From the NCBI GenBank assembly GCA_004297625.1, contig SCTY01000028.1:258848-322847 (forward strand): DNA of 64,000 bases. The letters run 5' to 3'. Of this stretch, positions 62,654 to 64,000 are shown in pieces. The stretch comes from Betaproteobacteria bacterium (GTDB taxonomy: Bacteria > Pseudomonadota > Gammaproteobacteria > Burkholderiales > SG8-39). A program made the position numbers and the translations under genes. The notes under the pieces were generated by a model. That model was given only the letters and a program-made list of their open reading frames with translations, made no database searches and had not been told where the DNA came from. Each line of letters begins with the position of its first letter. Position 1 is the first letter of the stretch.

Positions 62654-63802
62654 TCAGGGCCTTGGAAGCCGCGAGGCCACCCACACACCGAGAATGTTCA
62701 CCGCGGCCGCGATCAGCACCGCGGTGCGGTAGCCCTGCGTGAGGTCGTAAAGCCATCCGGCTAGCACCGGGAGGCTGATCGCCGCGGCACACCAGGCGAC
62801 GTAGAGCCGGCCGGCGACGCGGCCAAAGGCGTTGCGGTGCCAGTAGCGCGCGATCGCAGCGGCGGTGAGACCCGACATGATGCCGTAACCGATGCCGATC
62901 ATCGAGAGCGCGGGCACCGCGACAATCGGGCTCGGCCAAACGGACAAGATGATGGTTCCCAAGAGAGAGAAAAGGTGTGCGCCGACGGCGACCACGGGCA
63001 CGGCGAAGCGGTCGACGAGCCAGCCGCCGCCGATGCGCGCTGCCCCGACCGCGCCGGTGATGATCGTGGTCGCGCCGACCGCGATGAGCGTCTGGCCGCC
63101 GTAGGCCTGGACGATTCCCGCCGCCTGGCTCATCACCATGAGGCCGGCCGCTGCAGCGAGGAAGAACACCGTCGCGAGCTGCATGAAGACGCGCCACTGC
63201 GGATCCTCATCGCTCGTCGCGGGCGCCGAAGCATCGTGCATCGCGATGGCGGCGAGGTGAAGAAATGCCGCCGCGATTGCGCATGAGACGAGCACCGTGA
63301 CGCCGAGGCCGGCGAGCGTCGCGCGCATGCCGAAGGCCTCGATGGCCCAGCCGAATGCCGGCGCGCCGATCATCGCGCCGAGCGGGTAGAGACCCACTAC
63401 GTAGCCGTTCGCCAAGCCGCTTTTTGCGCCGACGGTCTGGTTGACGGCCTGCTGGACCAGGATGAACCCCACGCCCGCGCCCAGGCCGAAGAGCACGCCG
63501 TAGCCGAGCGCGAATTGCGTAAAGCTCCCGGCAGTGGCGGCGAGAATGAGGCCGGCGGCGCTGACGATGCCGCAACCGAGCGCCAAGACTCCGGGCGACA
63601 GCGCGTGGTAAAGGGCGGGCGCGAGATTCATTCCCGCAGTGAGCGTGATGGTGGCAAGACCGAAGACGAAGCTCATCTGGGCGCGCCCCACGCCGAGGAG
63701 CGCTTCCATCGGCTTCAGGAAAACGCTGAAGGCGTACAGCGTGCCGAACGGCAGGTTGAGCGCCGTCGCCGCGGCGATGGCAGCGGCGCCGCGGCCGCGC
63801 AC
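62654..63802 (-). CDS. Major facilitator superfamily transporter (oxalate/formate antiporter-like)
   Basis: A 382-residue permease with about 12 hydrophobic segments. It starts MRGRGAAAIAAATALNLPFGTLYAFSVFLKPM-like sequence typical of OFA/monocarboxylate-type MFS proteins, with GARIGGGWLVDRFAVP between halves. The substrate is unknown. GTG 63802 overlaps the ffh stop by one base, so it is probably co-transcribed with ffh. Confidence 0.85.
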   Translation of the reverse strand: MRGRGAAAIAAATALNLPFGTLYAFSVFLKPMEALLGVGRAQMSFVFGLATITLTAGMNLAPALYHALSPGVLALGCGIVSAAGLILAATAGSFTQFALGYGVLFGLGAGVGFILVQQAVNQTVGAKSGLANGYVVGLYPLGAMIGAPAFGWAIEAFGMRATLAGLGVTVLVSCAIAAAFLHLAAIAMHDASAPATSDEDPQWRVFMQLATVFFLAAAAGLMVMSQAAGIVQAYGGQTLIAVGATTIITGAVGAARIGGGWLVDRFAVPVVAVGAHLFSLLGTIILSVWPSPIVAVPALSMIGIGYGIMSGLTAAAIARYWHRNAFGRVAGRLYVAWCAAAISLPVLAGWLYDLTQGYRTAVLIAAAVNILGVWVASRLPRP

Positions 63803-64000
63803 TAGCGCATTCCGGGCAGCATGCCCTTCATGTTGCGCATCATCCGCTGCAGGTTGCCGCCCTTCATCATTTTCATCATCTTCTGCATCTGCTCGAACTG
63901 ATTGAGGAGCTGGTTCACCGCCTGCACCGGCACGCCGGCGCCGGCGGCGATGCGGCGCTTGCGCGAGGCCTTGATGAGCTCGGGTCTTGCGCGCTCCTGC
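63802..64000 (-). CDS. ffh: Signal recognition particle protein Ffh, C-terminal end (5' part outside window)
   Basis: The last ~65 residues of Ffh: ELIKASRKRRIAAGAGVPV, then the Met-rich M domain with QMQKMMKMMKGG and a C-terminus ending MKGMLPGMR. The M domain binds 4.5S RNA and signal peptides. The GTPase domain lies beyond the window. Confidence 0.95.
   Translation of the reverse strand, partial: QERARPELIKASRKRRIAAGAGVPVQAVNQLLNQFEQMQKMMKMMKGGNLQRMMRNMKGMLPGMR

Overview
The window is 64 kb of GC-rich (roughly two thirds G+C by eye), very compact chromosomal DNA. Gene content points to a betaproteobacterium, most likely Burkholderiales or a close uncultured lineage. Evidence is the xseB-ispA-dxs order, the exbB-exbD-lpxK-Trm112-kdsB-adk run, tctAB permease genes, folE2, the rpsP-rimM-trmD-rplS operon and an E. 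coli-like argG. I see no tRNA or rRNA gene, CRISPR array, insertion sequence or prophage. The taxon is inferred from gene content and protein resemblance only.

Layout. 1-5.1 kb: the end of a PLP amino-acid decarboxylase, then argD-argF, with argG convergent. 5.1-18.5 kb: yajQ, a glutamine amidotransferase, two retropepsin-like proteases, the isoprenoid/folate operon xseB-ispA-dxs-protease-folE2-pcm, a Rieske oxygenase-sulfurtransferase-DUF2784 operon, queG/tsaE and amiC. 18.5-23 kb: mutL-SDR-miaA-gnd and a truncated gluconokinase. 23-30.4 kb (minus): hppA-ggt and the exbB to adk envelope operon. 30.5-33.4 kb: a DnaA-box cluster, xseA, a cobalamin adenosyltransferase, a response regulator and RidA. 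33.4-35.4 kb: tctBA. 36-41.3 kb (minus): a five-gene arsenosugar-type operon (ArsS radical SAM, phosphoesterase-like protein, TVP38-flavoprotein fusion, TIGR04283 and TIGR04282 glycosyltransferases). 41.3-43.1 kb: a cNMP-binding protein and aroG with a Phe-rich leader peptide and attenuator. 43.4-50.4 kb: an AAA ATPase, alaS, small genes, recX-recA and a beta-hydroxyacid dehydrogenase. 50.4-56.9 kb: a SulP-STAS-cNMP transporter, a broken metalloprotease-like gene, an MFS transporter and the AmmeMemoRadiSam genes with Memo and AMMECR1 fused. 56.9-64 kb (minus): pncC, pgpA, thiL, nusB, ribH, ribB, rplS, trmD, rimM, rpsP, an MFS gene and the end of ffh.

The strongest regulatory find is the aroG leader: a 22-codon reading frame containing FFFGFFFYFP, followed by a perfect 11-bp hairpin and a U-run just before the aroG ribosome binding site. 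An upstream copy of one hairpin arm can form the competing antiterminator. It resembles the E. coli pheA (PheL) attenuator but sits on a DAHP synthase gene. Other points of interest are the ArsS operon without a visible ArsM, an intrinsic terminator inside the ggt signal-peptide codons, a shared LexA-like box before recA and a small Myb-like gene, and a probable CTG start for thiL. Many junctions use 4-base GTGA/TTGA/CTGA overlaps, so many true starts are not ATG; I corrected starts where overlap and homology agree.
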